Shown piece by piece: positions 8,395-17,711 of a DNA stretch of 64,000 nt. A program made the position numbers and the translations under genes. How positions within the stretch are numbered: position 1 is the first letter of the stretch; each line of letters begins with the position of its first letter. The stretch comes from Lachnotalea sp041821265 (lineage in GTDB: Bacteria; Bacillota; Clostridia; Lachnospirales; Lachnospiraceae): the NCBI GenBank assembly GCA_041821265.1, contig JBGUEQ010000015.1:1-64000 (forward strand), in the 5' to 3' direction. The notes under the pieces were generated by a model. It made no database searches, was not told the DNA's origin, and was given only the letters and a program-made list of their open reading frames with translations.

Positions 8395-10263
8395 ATGTTT
8401 AACATTGAAGAAGAATTGAAAAAACTGCCGCCAAAACCTGGAGTTTATATCATGCATGATGAAAAGGATGCAATTATATATGTTGGTAAGGCAATCAGTC
8501 TTAAAAATCGTGTCAGGCAATATTTTCAAAGCAGCAGGAATAAGTCTGTTAAAATTGAACAAATGGTTACTAAAATTAGACGTTTTGAATACATTGTTAC
8601 AGACTCAGAAGTGGAAGCGCTTGTATTAGAATGCAACTTAATTAAAGAATATAGACCCAAATATAATACGATGCTTACGGATGATAAGACATACCCATAT
8701 ATTCGAGTGACAGTAAATGAAGCATATCCAAGAATTATGTTATCTAGAACAATGAAGAAGGATAAGTCTAAGTACTTTGGACCATATACCAGCGGTGGAG
8801 CTGTGAAAGATACGATAGAATTAATGCAAAAAATATATAAAATTCGTACATGTAATAGAAATTTACCACGAGATGTGAAAAAGGCGAGACCGTGTCTGAA
8901 CTATCATATTAAGCAGTGCAATGCACCTTGCCAAGGATACACCACCGAGGACGAATATGCTAAGTCCATTAGTGCGGTTCTGGAATTTTTAAATGGAAAT
9001 TTAGGTGAAGTGCATAAAATGTTAGAAAATAAAATGCTTGAAGCATCCAATCATATGGAATATGAAAACGCAATTGAATACAGAGATTTGCTAAATAGTG
9101 TAAAACAGATTGCACAGAAACAAAAAATTACCAATAGTGATTTAGAAGATAAGGATGTAATTGCACTTTCGAGAGATGGAAATGATGGAGTAATTCAAGT
9201 ATTTTTTATTCGGAATGGAAGATTGATAGGGCGAGAACATTTCCACATGAATATTTCAATCAATGATAAAAAGGGACAAATCGTTTCAAGCTTCATTAAG
9301 CAGTTTTACAGCGGCACGCCATACATTCCCAAGGAACTTATGATTCAAGAGGAAATAGAGGACTTAGAGCTCATAGAACAGTGGCTGACGAAACGAAGGG
9401 GACAGAGGGTTCACATTCGAGTTCCGAAGAAAGGTTCAAAGGAGAAATTAGTAGAGCTTGCTGAGAAGAATGCAACTATGGTTTTAACCAAAGATAATGA
9501 AAGATTTAAAGTGGAAGAAAAAAGAACAATTGGTGCGATGATGGAAATAGGAGAGTTATTACATCTTTCTGATATTTCAAGAATCGAGGCATTTGATATA
9601 TCAAATATTAGTGGATTTCAGTCGGTTGGCTCTATGATTGTATATGAGCAAGGAAAACCAAGAAGAAGTGATTATCGCAAATTTAAGATTAAATCAGTTT
9701 CGGGACCAGACGATTATGCCAGTATGAATGAGGTGCTAACCAGAAGATTTACACATGGACTAGAAGAACTTCAGGAAATGAGTGACAAAGATGTTGAGTA
9801 TGGAAGTTTTACTAAATTCCCTGAATTAATTATGATGGATGGTGGACGAGGACAAGTGAATATTGCTTTAAAAGTGTTAGAAAATTTAAGGCTCAATATT
9901 CCAGTTTGTGGCATGGTCAAAGATGATAATCATAGAACGAGAGGACTGTATTTTCAAAATGTAGAGATACCAATCGATAAAAATTCGGAAGGATTTCGAC
10001 TAATTACCAGAATTCAGGATGAAGCTCACAGATTTGCAATTGAATATCACCGCTCCCTTAGAAGCAAAGGTCAAGTTCATTCAATTTTGGATGATATTGA
10101 GGGAATAGGTCCAGTGAGACGAAGAGCTTTAATGAAATATTTTGCATCCATCGACGATATGAAGAATGCAGAGGTGAAAGAGTTAAGCAAGGTTTCAGGT
10201 ATGACGCAATCCGCTGCTGTAAAAGTTTATGAATTTTTTCATGAAGTTGACGTACAATTATAG
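8395..10263 (+). CDS. uvrC: Excinuclease ABC subunit C
   Basis: Makes the dual incisions in nucleotide excision repair together with UvrA and UvrB. The GIY-YIG nuclease domain (about residues 13-95) has P-G-V-Y-I-M and I-I-Y-V-G-K-A. It is followed by a Cys-containing linker, a UVR motif (about 200-240), the RNase H-like 3' nuclease domain, and C-terminal helix-hairpin-helix repeats beginning at I-E-G-I-G-P. The ATG at 8395 follows AGGAG by 5 bases and gives 622 residues; an in-frame upstream ATG lies inside the repeat and has no binding site. uvrA and uvrB are not in the window. Confidence 0.97.
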   Translation: MFNIEEELKKLPPKPGVYIMHDEKDAIIYVGKAISLKNRVRQYFQSSRNKSVKIEQMVTKIRRFEYIVTDSEVEALVLECNLIKEYRPKYNTMLTDDKTYPYIRVTVNEAYPRIMLSRTMKKDKSKYFGPYTSGGAVKDTIELMQKIYKIRTCNRNLPRDVKKARPCLNYHIKQCNAPCQGYTTEDEYAKSISAVLEFLNGNLGEVHKMLENKMLEASNHMEYENAIEYRDLLNSVKQIAQKQKITNSDLEDKDVIALSRDGNDGVIQVFFIRNGRLIGREHFHMNISINDKKGQIVSSFIKQFYSGTPYIPKELMIQEEIEDLELIEQWLTKRRGQRVHIRVPKKGSKEKLVELAEKNATMVLTKDNERFKVEEKRTIGAMMEIGELLHLSDISRIEAFDISNISGFQSVGSMIVYEQGKPRRSDYRKFKIKSVSGPDDYASMNEVLTRRFTHGLEELQEMSDKDVEYGSFTKFPELIMMDGGRGQVNIALKVLENLRLNIPVCGMVKDDNHRTRGLYFQNVEIPIDKNSEGFRLITRIQDEAHRFAIEYHRSLRSKGQVHSILDDIEGIGPVRRRALMKYFASIDDMKNAEVKELSKVSGMTQSAAVKVYEFFHEVDVQL

Positions 10264-10357
10264 TTATTAGAGTTGGTGTTTTAACAGTTATGCTGTTGTT
10301 TAAAAAAAATATATATGATAAAATGTAAACAACTATAGATAGTGAGGAGAAATGGGT

Positions 10358-11287
10358 ATGCAAAGTGTAGAATTAAGTAAAATTGTGGAAAAATTAAACC
10401 TTAAAAATCTAACTCCAGATATTTCGTTAGAGGCGATTAAGGTTACACAACCAGATATTAATAGACCAGCACTTCAACTGGCAGGATTTTTTGATCATTT
10501 TGATGTAGAGAGAGTTCAAGTTATTGGTTATGTCGAATATACTTATTTAGAAAAATTGGATAAAGAAATAAAGCTGGAAAGGTATAATAAACTTCTTTCA
10601 AGCAATATTCCGTGCATTGTTTACAGCAGGCAGTTAAAGCCAGATGTTGAGTTGCTAGAAATTGCTAACAAAAATGGAGTACCTATTTTTCAAACAGATA
10701 AGACAACATCTTCCTTCATGGCTGAAATAATCAGATGGCTTAATGTACAGTTAGCACCTACCATTTCAATTCATGGAGTATTAGTAGATGTTTACGGTGA
10801 AGGTGTTTTGATTATGGGCGAAAGTGGTATTGGCAAAAGCGAGGCTGCACTTGAACTGATCAAACGTGGACATCGATTAGTAACAGATGATGTTGTTGAG
10901 ATTAGAAAAGTGAGCGATGATACGTTGATAGGTACAGCTCCTGATATTACGAGACATTTTATTGAACTTAGAGGTATTGGAATTGTTGATGTTAAGACGC
11001 TATTTGGTGTTGAGAGTGTAAAAGAGACACAGTCTATCGATCTTGTAATTAAGTTAGAAGATTGGGACAGAGATAAAGAATATGATCGTTTGGGTCTGGA
11101 AGAACAATATACAGAATTCTTAGGCAATAAAGTAGTATGCCATTCGATTCCAATTCGTCCAGGTAGAAATCTTGCGATTATTTGTGAATCAGCAGCAGTA
11201 AACTACAGACAGAAGAAAATGGGTTATAATGCAGCACAAGAATTATACAATAGAGTGCAGAAAAACCTGGCAAAAAAGAGGGTTTAA
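10358..11287 (+). CDS. hprK: HPr kinase/phosphorylase
   Basis: Phosphorylates and dephosphorylates Ser46 of HPr and Crh in response to glycolytic intermediates, controlling carbon catabolite repression. The Walker A motif G-E-S-G-I-G-K-S is at residues 154-161. The C-terminal signature with P-I-R-P-G-R-N and the K-K-M-G-Y-N-A helix is present. Of two in-frame ATGs (10352, 10358), the second is 8 bases from GAGGAG and is preferred. The glucokinase gene follows three bases after the stop, so the two are co-transcribed. A likely substrate, the Crh-type protein with Ser46, is encoded about 4 kb downstream. Confidence 0.97.
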   Translation: MQSVELSKIVEKLNLKNLTPDISLEAIKVTQPDINRPALQLAGFFDHFDVERVQVIGYVEYTYLEKLDKEIKLERYNKLLSSNIPCIVYSRQLKPDVELLEIANKNGVPIFQTDKTTSSFMAEIIRWLNVQLAPTISIHGVLVDVYGEGVLIMGESGIGKSEAALELIKRGHRLVTDDVVEIRKVSDDTLIGTAPDITRHFIELRGIGIVDVKTLFGVESVKETQSIDLVIKLEDWDRDKEYDRLGLEEQYTEFLGNKVVCHSIPIRPGRNLAIICESAAVNYRQKKMGYNAAQELYNRVQKNLAKKRV

Positions 11288-11290
11288 CAT

Positions 11291-12223
11291 ATGAATAAGG
11301 TGTGTTTTGGTATAGATGTTGGGGGCACAACAGTCAAAATGGGATTGTTTCAATTAGATGGACAAGTGCTAGATAAATGGGAGATTAGAACAAATACTGA
11401 CAATCATGGCGTAAATATATTGCCAGATATTGCTTCATCAATGGAATTAAAATTAAAAGAAAAATCAATTGATAAGAGTCAAGTAGTAGGAGCTGGAATT
11501 GGTGTTCCAGGTCCGGTGAAAGCAGATGGAACTGTTTTGAAAGCAGTTAATTTAGGCTGGAGTATTTTTAACGTTGCAGATACACTTGAGAAACTAAGTG
11601 GAGTTCACATTAAGGTTGGAAATGATGCAAATGTGGCCGCTCTTGGTGAAATGTGGCAAGGAGGCGGACGCGGTTGTGAAAATGTTGTTATGGTTACATT
11701 AGGAACCGGCGTAGGCGGAGGAATTATTATCAATGGTGAGGTAATAACGGGAACGAACGGTGCTGGTGGTGAAATAGGCCATATTCATGTTGAAGATAAT
11801 GAAACTGAGAGTTGCAATTGTGGCAAAAAAGGTTGCTTAGAACAAATGGCATCTGCCACAGGTATTGTCAGATTGGCGAATAAGGTATTAAAAGTTTCAG
11901 ATAATCCATCAGTTTTGAGAGGCAGGGAGGTTTCCGCTAAAGCTGTATTTGATGCAGCAAAGGTAGGAGATAAGCTTGCAATTGAAGTGGTTGAACAATT
12001 TGGAAGATATCTTGGAACCGTGCTTGCTAATGTTGCGGCAGTGACTGACCCAGAAGTATTCGTGATTGGTGGTGGAGTTTCTAAGGCAGGAGACATCGTA
12101 TTAGATTACATTAAGAAATATTATGAGGCACATGCATTTTCAGCTTGTCTAGAGGCAAAGTTTTCATTAGCAGAGCTTGGAAATGATGCTGGAATTTATG
12201 GAGCAGCTAAGTTAGTAATATGA
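11291..12223 (+). CDS. glcK: ROK-family glucokinase
   Basis: Phosphorylates glucose to glucose-6-phosphate with ATP. The phosphate-binding D-V-G-G-T-T is at residues 9-14. The ROK signature includes His164 and the zinc-binding C-N-C-G-K-K-G-C at 175-182. At 310 residues it has the length of a kinase, with no N-terminal helix-turn-helix as in ROK repressors. It starts 3 bases after the hprK stop and is followed by a terminator, forming an hprK-glcK operon that links glucose entry to catabolite control. Confidence 0.93.
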   Translation: MNKVCFGIDVGGTTVKMGLFQLDGQVLDKWEIRTNTDNHGVNILPDIASSMELKLKEKSIDKSQVVGAGIGVPGPVKADGTVLKAVNLGWSIFNVADTLEKLSGVHIKVGNDANVAALGEMWQGGGRGCENVVMVTLGTGVGGGIIINGEVITGTNGAGGEIGHIHVEDNETESCNCGKKGCLEQMASATGIVRLANKVLKVSDNPSVLRGREVSAKAVFDAAKVGDKLAIEVVEQFGRYLGTVLANVAAVTDPEVFVIGGGVSKAGDIVLDYIKKYYEAHAFSACLEAKFSLAELGNDAGIYGAAKLVI

Positions 12224-12297
12224 TAAACGTCATATTTATAAAGTGTTATCTTGGATTAGAGAGAAAAATGTATCAGAATGAAATGTGCATATATTAA

Positions 12298-12350
12298 AAC
12301 AAAAGATGAATAACTGCTCATTGAGAAGCTGTTCATCTTTTGTTAGCTTT
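12298..12350 (+). terminator. Terminator of hprK-glcK
   Basis: AACAAAAGATGAA pairs with TTCATCTTTTGTT across a 21-base loop that contains a second short stem; a T-rich stretch follows. Confidence 0.8.
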
Positions 12351-12443
12351 TAAAAAATATAAAATAATTTGGAATGAAAAATAGCTTTTAAATATCCTTT
12401 CTATTTGGCGCTATATTCCACTTATTTATTAGTTTCCAAAAGG

Positions 12444-12472
12444 TTGAATTATATTGTGAGATATTGTATTAT
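12444..12472 (+). promoter_or_regulatory. Promoter of murB
   Basis: TTGAAT, 17-base spacer, TATTAT, about 97 bases before the murB start. The remainder of 12351-12568 shows no gene. Confidence 0.6.
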
Positions 12473-12568
12473 AGTGTAGTGAATTAAAAAGTATTAACAT
12501 ATAAATAATTAAAAGGGTAAGAAGCAAATAATTTTTCTTCGTTTTGAAGATAATTACGAGGAGTCAGC

Positions 12569-13486
12569 GTGAATAAAGAGATATATAATCAAATTTGTAG
12601 TATAGTAGGAAGTGATAAGGTTACCGTTGATGAATTGATGAATAAGCATACTACATTTCGCGTAGGAGGTAAGGCAGACTATTATGTTGTGCCTCATACC
12701 ATTGAAGAAGTGAGAGAACTTATTTTACGGTTGAAGCAATTAAATGTGCCTTATTTTGTATTAGGCAATGGAAGTAATGTTTTAATTAGTGATAAGGGAT
12801 ATAGAGGCGTAATCATAAGGATATATAAGAACATAAGTGAAATAATAATAGATGGGACGAAACTGAAAGCGAAGTCGGGAGCATTGCTATCGGCTATTGC
12901 GACAGCAGCATGTAATGCAGGACTGAAGAATTTTGAATTTGCAGCAGGAATACCGGGAACAGTAGGTGGCGCAGTGGCAATGAATGCTGGGGCTTATGGT
13001 GGTGAAATGAAGAATGTGATAGATAGTGTAATTGTTTTAGATGAGAAGGGGAATCTTTTCGAATTATGTAAGGAAGAACTCGAATTGGGTTATAGAACTA
13101 GCATAGTTGGCGTGAAGGGATACACCGTTTTGGAGGCTACTATACAGTTGCAACCAGGTAATTCAAATGATATAAAGACAATAATTGAGGATTACAGGAA
13201 CCGAAGAGTGAACAGACAGCCACTCGAATATCCAAGTGCCGGCAGTACGTTCAAGCGTCCAGAGGGTAATTTCGCAGGTAAACTGATTATGGATGCAGGT
13301 CTAAAGGGATATAGCATAGGCGGAGCTCAAGTATCGGAGAAACATTGTGGTTTTATTATTAACAAGGCAGATGCAACAGCCAATGATATTTATAGATTAA
13401 TTCAATATGTTCAGAAAATAGTATTAGAGCAATTTGGTATCAAATTAGAAACAGAAGTTAAGATGCTAGGAGAGTTTTTAATTTAA
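12569..13486 (+). CDS. murB: UDP-N-acetylenolpyruvoylglucosamine reductase
   Basis: FAD- and NADPH-dependent reduction giving UDP-N-acetylmuramate for peptidoglycan. The N-terminal FAD domain shows T-T-F-R-V-G-G and V-L-G-N-G-S-N-V-L. The A-A-G-I-P-G-T-V-G-G-A core follows, and the C-terminal domain has P-S-A-G-S-T-F-K-R-P with the catalytic Ser of this type of MurB. The start is GTG, 5 bases after GAGGAG. It is the first gene of a murB-rapZ-whiA-crh string also seen in other Clostridia. Confidence 0.96.
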   Translation: MNKEIYNQICSIVGSDKVTVDELMNKHTTFRVGGKADYYVVPHTIEEVRELILRLKQLNVPYFVLGNGSNVLISDKGYRGVIIRIYKNISEIIIDGTKLKAKSGALLSAIATAACNAGLKNFEFAAGIPGTVGGAVAMNAGAYGGEMKNVIDSVIVLDEKGNLFELCKEELELGYRTSIVGVKGYTVLEATIQLQPGNSNDIKTIIEDYRNRRVNRQPLEYPSAGSTFKRPEGNFAGKLIMDAGLKGYSIGGAQVSEKHCGFIINKADATANDIYRLIQYVQKIVLEQFGIKLETEVKMLGEFLI

Positions 13487-13508
13487 TTACTAATTAAGTA
13501 GAAATGAG

Positions 13509-13562
13509 TGTGAAACTTTCACAACTACCAATATGCGCGTGCTCAAGGGCATAAATGGAGGA
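13509..13562 (+). other. Two-hairpin leader element D, copy 1 (rapZ leader)
   Basis: First hairpin TGTGAAA-C-TTTCACA (13509-13523), linker ACTACCAA, second hairpin TATGC...GCATA, then AATGGAGG, which is the ribosome binding site of rapZ. The same layout recurs at 23080, 44551 and 56950 with different but still paired stems. Confidence 0.7.
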
Positions 13563-13566
13563 TATT

Positions 13567-14445
13567 ATGAAATTTGTTATAGTAACAGGGATGTCAGGCG
13601 CAGGTAAAAGTACAGCATTGAAGATGCTAGAAGATGTAGGATATTTCTGTGTGGATAATCTTCCCCTTCCTTTAATTCGAAAATTTGCAGAATTAACATA
13701 TAAACAGTCAATTGGGGTTAACAATATTGCAATAGGTGTTGATATCAGATGCGGACAAGCACTTTCAGAGTTGGAACATGTTCTAGAAGATTTAGTGGCA
13801 GGTGGTTTTGAATATGAAATACTTTTTTTAGATGCGTCGGATTCTGTATTAGTAAAGCGATATAAAGAGACAAGACGAAGCCATCCCTTAGCCGGAGAGG
13901 GAAGAGTTGATCAGGGCATCATAGAAGAGCGAAACAAACTTAATTTCTTAAAGAAACAAGCAAATTATATCATTGATACAAGTCAATTGCTTACAAGAGA
14001 ACTTAAGGGTGAATTAGATAAGATATTTGTTAAAAATGAAGGTTTTAATAATTTGTTTATTACAGTACTATCATTTGGATTTAAGTATGGCATACCGAGT
14101 GACGCTGATTTAGTATTTGATGTAAGGTTTTTACCTAATCCGTATTATTTAGAGGAACTTAAACCTAAAACAGGCAATGATAAAGAAATTCAAGATTATG
14201 TTATGGGATTTGATGTGGCAAATGAGTTTCTTACTAAATTGGAAGATATGATACAATTTTTAATACCGAATTATATAACAGAAGGTAAGAATCAGTTAGT
14301 AATTGCAATAGGCTGTACGGGTGGGAAGCATAGGTCAGTCACTTTGGCGAATAAATTATGTGATCATTTATCTCAAAACAGTGAATATGGCGTAAAAGTG
14401 GAACATAGAGACATTCAGAAAGATTCCATTAGAAAAAGCAAATAG
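13567..14445 (+). CDS. rapZ: RNase adapter / nucleotide-binding protein RapZ
   Basis: P-loop protein (YvcJ in Bacillus) that binds nucleotides and, in E. coli, controls GlmS through small-RNA decay. The P-loop G-M-S-G-A-G-K-S-T is at residues 8-16. R-R-S-H-P-L and the C-terminal G-C-T-G-G-K-H-R-S signature are present. The ATG at 13567 is preferred over an in-frame ATG at 13555 because GGAGG at 13558-13562 is upstream of it. The leader is a two-hairpin repeat element. Length 292 residues, normal. yvcK, which usually lies between rapZ and whiA, is absent here. Confidence 0.95.
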   Translation: MKFVIVTGMSGAGKSTALKMLEDVGYFCVDNLPLPLIRKFAELTYKQSIGVNNIAIGVDIRCGQALSELEHVLEDLVAGGFEYEILFLDASDSVLVKRYKETRRSHPLAGEGRVDQGIIEERNKLNFLKKQANYIIDTSQLLTRELKGELDKIFVKNEGFNNLFITVLSFGFKYGIPSDADLVFDVRFLPNPYYLEELKPKTGNDKEIQDYVMGFDVANEFLTKLEDMIQFLIPNYITEGKNQLVIAIGCTGGKHRSVTLANKLCDHLSQNSEYGVKVEHRDIQKDSIRKSK

Positions 14446-14458
14446 ATAGGGGTGCAAA

Positions 14459-15418
14459 ATGTCTTTTTCAAGTAATGTAAAAGATGAGCTTTCTAGGCAA
14501 ATAAGCCACAGAAGGCATTGCCAAATTGCAGAAATAGCGGCTATAATTAGTCTGTGTGGTAAAATAATAATCACAACAGATGAGAAATATTGCATTAAAA
14601 TTCATACAGAAAATGTTGCAGTTGCAAGAAAGTACTTTACTTTAATTAAAAAAACATTTAATATAAATACTGAAATTTCAATTCGTAGAAATGTCTATTT
14701 AAAAAAGAGCAGAACTTATTCGATTCTAATTAAAGGGCATGAAGATTCAGAGAGAGTATTGAATGCCTGCAAGTTGATAGAACATTGTGAAATAAAAGAA
14801 AACATGTCCATTGTTAGTAATTTAGTAATACAAAGGTCTTGTTGTAAAAGAGCATTTATTAGAGGTGCATTTTTAGCGGCTGGTTCAATCAGTGATCCAG
14901 AGAAGTTTTATCATTTTGAAATTGTGTGCACGAGTACAAGAAAGGCAGTTCAGCTGCAAGAAATTATAAATACTTTTGATATTGAGGCTAAAATTGTTCA
15001 ACGAAAGAAATACTATGTAGTATATATCAAAGAAGGTGCACAAATTGTAGAAGTATTAAATGTTATGGAGGCTCATGTATCATTAATGAATTTGGAAAAT
15101 GTACGAATTCTTAAAGAGATGAGAAATTCAGTTAACCGTCAAGTGAATTGTGAGACTGCTAACATTAATAAAACGGTATCAGCTGCTGTGAAGCAGATGG
15201 AAGATATAAGATATATAAAAGAGCATATGGGTTTTGAGGGGTTGTCAGAAGGACTAGAAAATGTAGCAAGAATTAGATTAGAATATCCAGAAGCAACTTT
15301 GAAAGAAATAAGTGCATTACTAAATCCACCCGTAGGTAAATCGGGGGTAAATCATAGACTTAGGAAGTTAAGTAATTTAGCACAAGAACTAAGGGAATTA
15401 GAGGAGGAAATATTATGA
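14459..15418 (+). CDS. whiA: DNA-binding protein WhiA
   Basis: LAGLIDADG-homing-endonuclease-like fold fused to a C-terminal helix-turn-helix (H-R-L-R-K-L near the end). It is needed for sporulation control in actinomycetes, and for cell division and chromosome segregation in Bacillus. Length 319 residues. The start ATG follows AGGGG by 7 bases, 13 bases after rapZ. Its stop overlaps the start of the HPr-like gene by four bases (ATGA), so translation is probably coupled. Confidence 0.96.
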   Translation: MSFSSNVKDELSRQISHRRHCQIAEIAAIISLCGKIIITTDEKYCIKIHTENVAVARKYFTLIKKTFNINTEISIRRNVYLKKSRTYSILIKGHEDSERVLNACKLIEHCEIKENMSIVSNLVIQRSCCKRAFIRGAFLAAGSISDPEKFYHFEIVCTSTRKAVQLQEIINTFDIEAKIVQRKKYYVVYIKEGAQIVEVLNVMEAHVSLMNLENVRILKEMRNSVNRQVNCETANINKTVSAAVKQMEDIRYIKEHMGFEGLSEGLENVARIRLEYPEATLKEISALLNPPVGKSGVNHRLRKLSNLAQELRELEEEIL

Positions 15419-15675
15419 CAAAGAAACCAATCACAATTAAAATCCCAACAGGACTAGAGGCAAGACCGGTTGCGTTATTAGTACAAGTTGCAAGCCAGTA
15501 TGAAAGCGAAATCTACGTTGAATTTGGGGACAAGAAAGTAAATGCAAAAAGTATTATGGGCATGATGACATTAGGCCTTGCTGCGGGTGAAGCTGTATTG
15601 GTAACAGCAGAAGGAATCGATGAAGATGAAGCTATTTTTAATATTGAAAAATATTTAAGTAGCAATGAAATGTAA
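15415..15675 (+). CDS. crh: Crh-type HPr protein lacking the catalytic histidine
   Basis: An 86-residue HPr fold. The PTS active-site His15 is replaced by Glu (G-L-E-A-R-P, residues 13-18), so it cannot carry phosphate from enzyme I to sugar permeases. The regulatory Ser46 is intact in N-A-K-S-I-M-G (43-49), the target of HPr kinase. This is the pattern of Bacillus Crh, which has Gln at position 15 and sits in the same place after whiA. It should therefore act as a CcpA co-regulator, not a phosphocarrier. Start overlaps the whiA stop. A canonical HPr must be encoded elsewhere. Confidence 0.88.
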   Translation: MTKKPITIKIPTGLEARPVALLVQVASQYESEIYVEFGDKKVNAKSIMGMMTLGLAAGEAVLVTAEGIDEDEAIFNIEKYLSSNEM

Positions 15676-15728
15676 TAGCTAGCGAAGGTGATAGTTTAAT
15701 AACTAGTTACAAGTATTAGTATTAGTTT

Positions 15729-15765
15729 GTATGACCGTTGACTTTGTCAACGGTCATACGTTTAC
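15729..15765 (+). terminator. Terminator-like hairpin after crh
   Basis: Perfect 14-bp stem GTATGACCGTTGAC / GTCAACGGTCATAC with a 3-base loop. The following T-run is short (GTTTACGT), so termination may be partial. Confidence 0.65.
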
Positions 15766-15784
15766 GTGATTATAGGAGTACATT

Positions 15785-16714
15785 ATGAGGAAAAAAATGA
15801 TGTTTATCTTTAATCCTTATGCAGGCAAAGCTCAAATTAAAAATAAATTAATGGATATTTTGAATATTTTTGCAAAAAATAATTATGATATTACAATATA
15901 TCCTACTCAAAGTAGCAATGATGCAATGGAAGTGACAAAGGATTTGCCGATTGAGACGTATGATTTAGTTGTGTGTAGTGGCGGAGATGGCACGCTAGAC
16001 CAAGTCGTTACGGGAATGATGAGAAGAGAAGAAAAAATTCCGATTGGTTATATTCCCGCAGGAAGTACAAATGATTTTGCAAATAGTCTTAAAATATCCA
16101 AAAACATGATAAAGGCGGCCGAAGTCACAATTGGTGAAGATTATTTTCTAAGTGATATAGGAAGTTTTAACAATGACAACTTTGTATATATAGCTGCATT
16201 TGGAGTGTTTACTGATGTATCCTATCAGACCAAACAAGAAGCTAAGAATCTTTTAGGACATGCCGCCTATATTCTGGAAGGAATGAAACGTATTAATACA
16301 ATCAAAGCATACCATGTTTACATTGAATGTAATGGTGTGACAATAGAAGATGAAATTATATTTGGAATGATTAGTAACACTATTTCTGTTGGTGGTTTTA
16401 AGACTATGACTGGAAAGAATGTGTTATTAGATGATGGACTGTTTGAAGCGACATTTATTAAAAAACCAAACAATCCGATAGAACTTCAAGAAATTATAAC
16501 AACATTATTAATTGAAGATTTGGATTCGAAATATATTTATTCGTTTAAAACAGACCGAGTTGAGATGACTTCAGATGAATATATTCCATGGACGCTCGAT
16601 GGTGAGTATGGCGGTGAACATACAAAAGCTATGATTATCAATAATAAACAAGCATTAAGTATAAAAGTAGATCTTGATAAAAAATTGCTTATACAGCAAA
16701 ATAGAAATGAATAA
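15785..16714 (+). CDS. Diacylglycerol/lipid kinase family protein (YegS/BmrU-like)
   Basis: Contains the DAGK catalytic motif G-G-D-G-T-L-D-Q at about residue 65 and the P-A-G-S-T-N-D-F-A motif. The N-terminal F-N-P-Y-A-G-K phosphate loop is also present. At 309 residues it is a soluble DgkB/YegS-type enzyme, expected to phosphorylate diacylglycerol or a related lipid at the membrane face. The exact substrate cannot be assigned. It starts at ATG 15785 after TAGGAG. Confidence 0.88.
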   Translation: MRKKMMFIFNPYAGKAQIKNKLMDILNIFAKNNYDITIYPTQSSNDAMEVTKDLPIETYDLVVCSGGDGTLDQVVTGMMRREEKIPIGYIPAGSTNDFANSLKISKNMIKAAEVTIGEDYFLSDIGSFNNDNFVYIAAFGVFTDVSYQTKQEAKNLLGHAAYILEGMKRINTIKAYHVYIECNGVTIEDEIIFGMISNTISVGGFKTMTGKNVLLDDGLFEATFIKKPNNPIELQEIITTLLIEDLDSKYIYSFKTDRVEMTSDEYIPWTLDGEYGGEHTKAMIINNKQALSIKVDLDKKLLIQQNRNE

Positions 16715-16746
16715 AGTTGAAAGTGAAAAATTTAACGCATTCATCT

Positions 16747-16775
16747 TTGCTTTTAAGTTAAAAATATTGTATAAT
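16747..16775 (+). promoter_or_regulatory. Promoter of fba
   Basis: TTGCTT, 17-base spacer, TATAAT; 70 bases before the aldolase start codon. Confidence 0.75.
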
Positions 16776-16844
16776 GTTGTAGATAATAAATAACGCAAAT
16801 TCAGTTATGAGATTGCAAAAATAAATTCGTGGAGGTAAGATAAT

Positions 16845-17711
16845 ATGTTGGTTTCAGCAAAAGAAATGCTTCAAAAAGCAAAAGCAGGTAAATATGCGGT
16901 GGGTCAATTTAATATTAACAACTTAGAATGGACAAAAGCTGTTTTGTTAGCAGCGCAAGAAAATAAATCACCAGTAATTTTAGGCGTATCAGAAGGTGCT
17001 GGTAAATATATGACAGGATATAAAACTGTTGTAGGTATGGTAAACGCAATGATGGAAGAATTAAATATTACGGTACCAGTTGCACTTCACTTAGATCATG
17101 GCGGTTTTGAAGGCTGTTTGAAATGCGTAGAAGCTGGATTTTCATCTATAATGTTTGATGGTTCACATTATCCAATCGCTGAGAACATTGAGAAAACTAC
17201 TGAATTAGTTAAGATTTGCGCAGATAAGGGAATGTCCCTTGAAGCAGAAGTTGGTTCTATTGGTGGAGAAGAAGATGGAGTTATTGGAAACGGCGAAGTT
17301 GCAGATCCTATGGAATGTAAATCAATTGCAGATCTTGGCGTAACAATGCTTGCAGCTGGTATTGGTAATATCCATGGAAAGTACCCAGATAATTGGGCTG
17401 GTTTAAGCTTTGATACATTAGCTGAGATTCAGAAATTAACTGGAGAAATGCCATTGGTTCTTCATGGTGGTACTGGAATCCCAGAAGATATGATTATGAA
17501 AGCAATCTCATTGGGTGTTGCTAAAATTAATGTTAATACAGAATGTCAGACTGTATTTGCAAGTGCTACACGTAAGTATATTGAAGCAGGAAAAGACTTG
17601 GCAGGAAAAGGATTTGATCCTCGTAAGCTTTTAGCACCAGGAACAGAAGCAATCAAAGCTACAGTAGTAGAAAAAATGACATTATTTGGTTCAGTAGGAA
17701 AAGCGGAGTAA
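16845..17711 (+). CDS. fba: Class II fructose-bisphosphate aldolase
   Basis: Zn-dependent cleavage of fructose-1,6-bisphosphate into glyceraldehyde-3-phosphate and dihydroxyacetone phosphate. The zinc/catalytic motif H-L-D-H-G is at about residues 81-85. G-N-I-H-G and the late L-H-G-G-T-G-I-P supply further metal and phosphate ligands. Length 288 residues is normal. GGAGG lies 8 bases before the ATG, and an own promoter is upstream. No clear terminator follows; the next 470 bases hold only a repeat element. Confidence 0.95.
   Translation: MLVSAKEMLQKAKAGKYAVGQFNINNLEWTKAVLLAAQENKSPVILGVSEGAGKYMTGYKTVVGMVNAMMEELNITVPVALHLDHGGFEGCLKCVEAGFSSIMFDGSHYPIAENIEKTTELVKICADKGMSLEAEVGSIGGEEDGVIGNGEVADPMECKSIADLGVTMLAAGIGNIHGKYPDNWAGLSFDTLAEIQKLTGEMPLVLHGGTGIPEDMIMKAISLGVAKINVNTECQTVFASATRKYIEAGKDLAGKGFDPRKLLAPGTEAIKATVVEKMTLFGSVGKAE

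Noticed and set aside
13501..13566. Leader element D as a known riboswitch (c-di-GMP, SAM, fluoride, preQ1)
   Set aside because: The length, conserved bases and two short hairpins do not match the cores of these classes that I can recall, and the downstream genes share no pathway.
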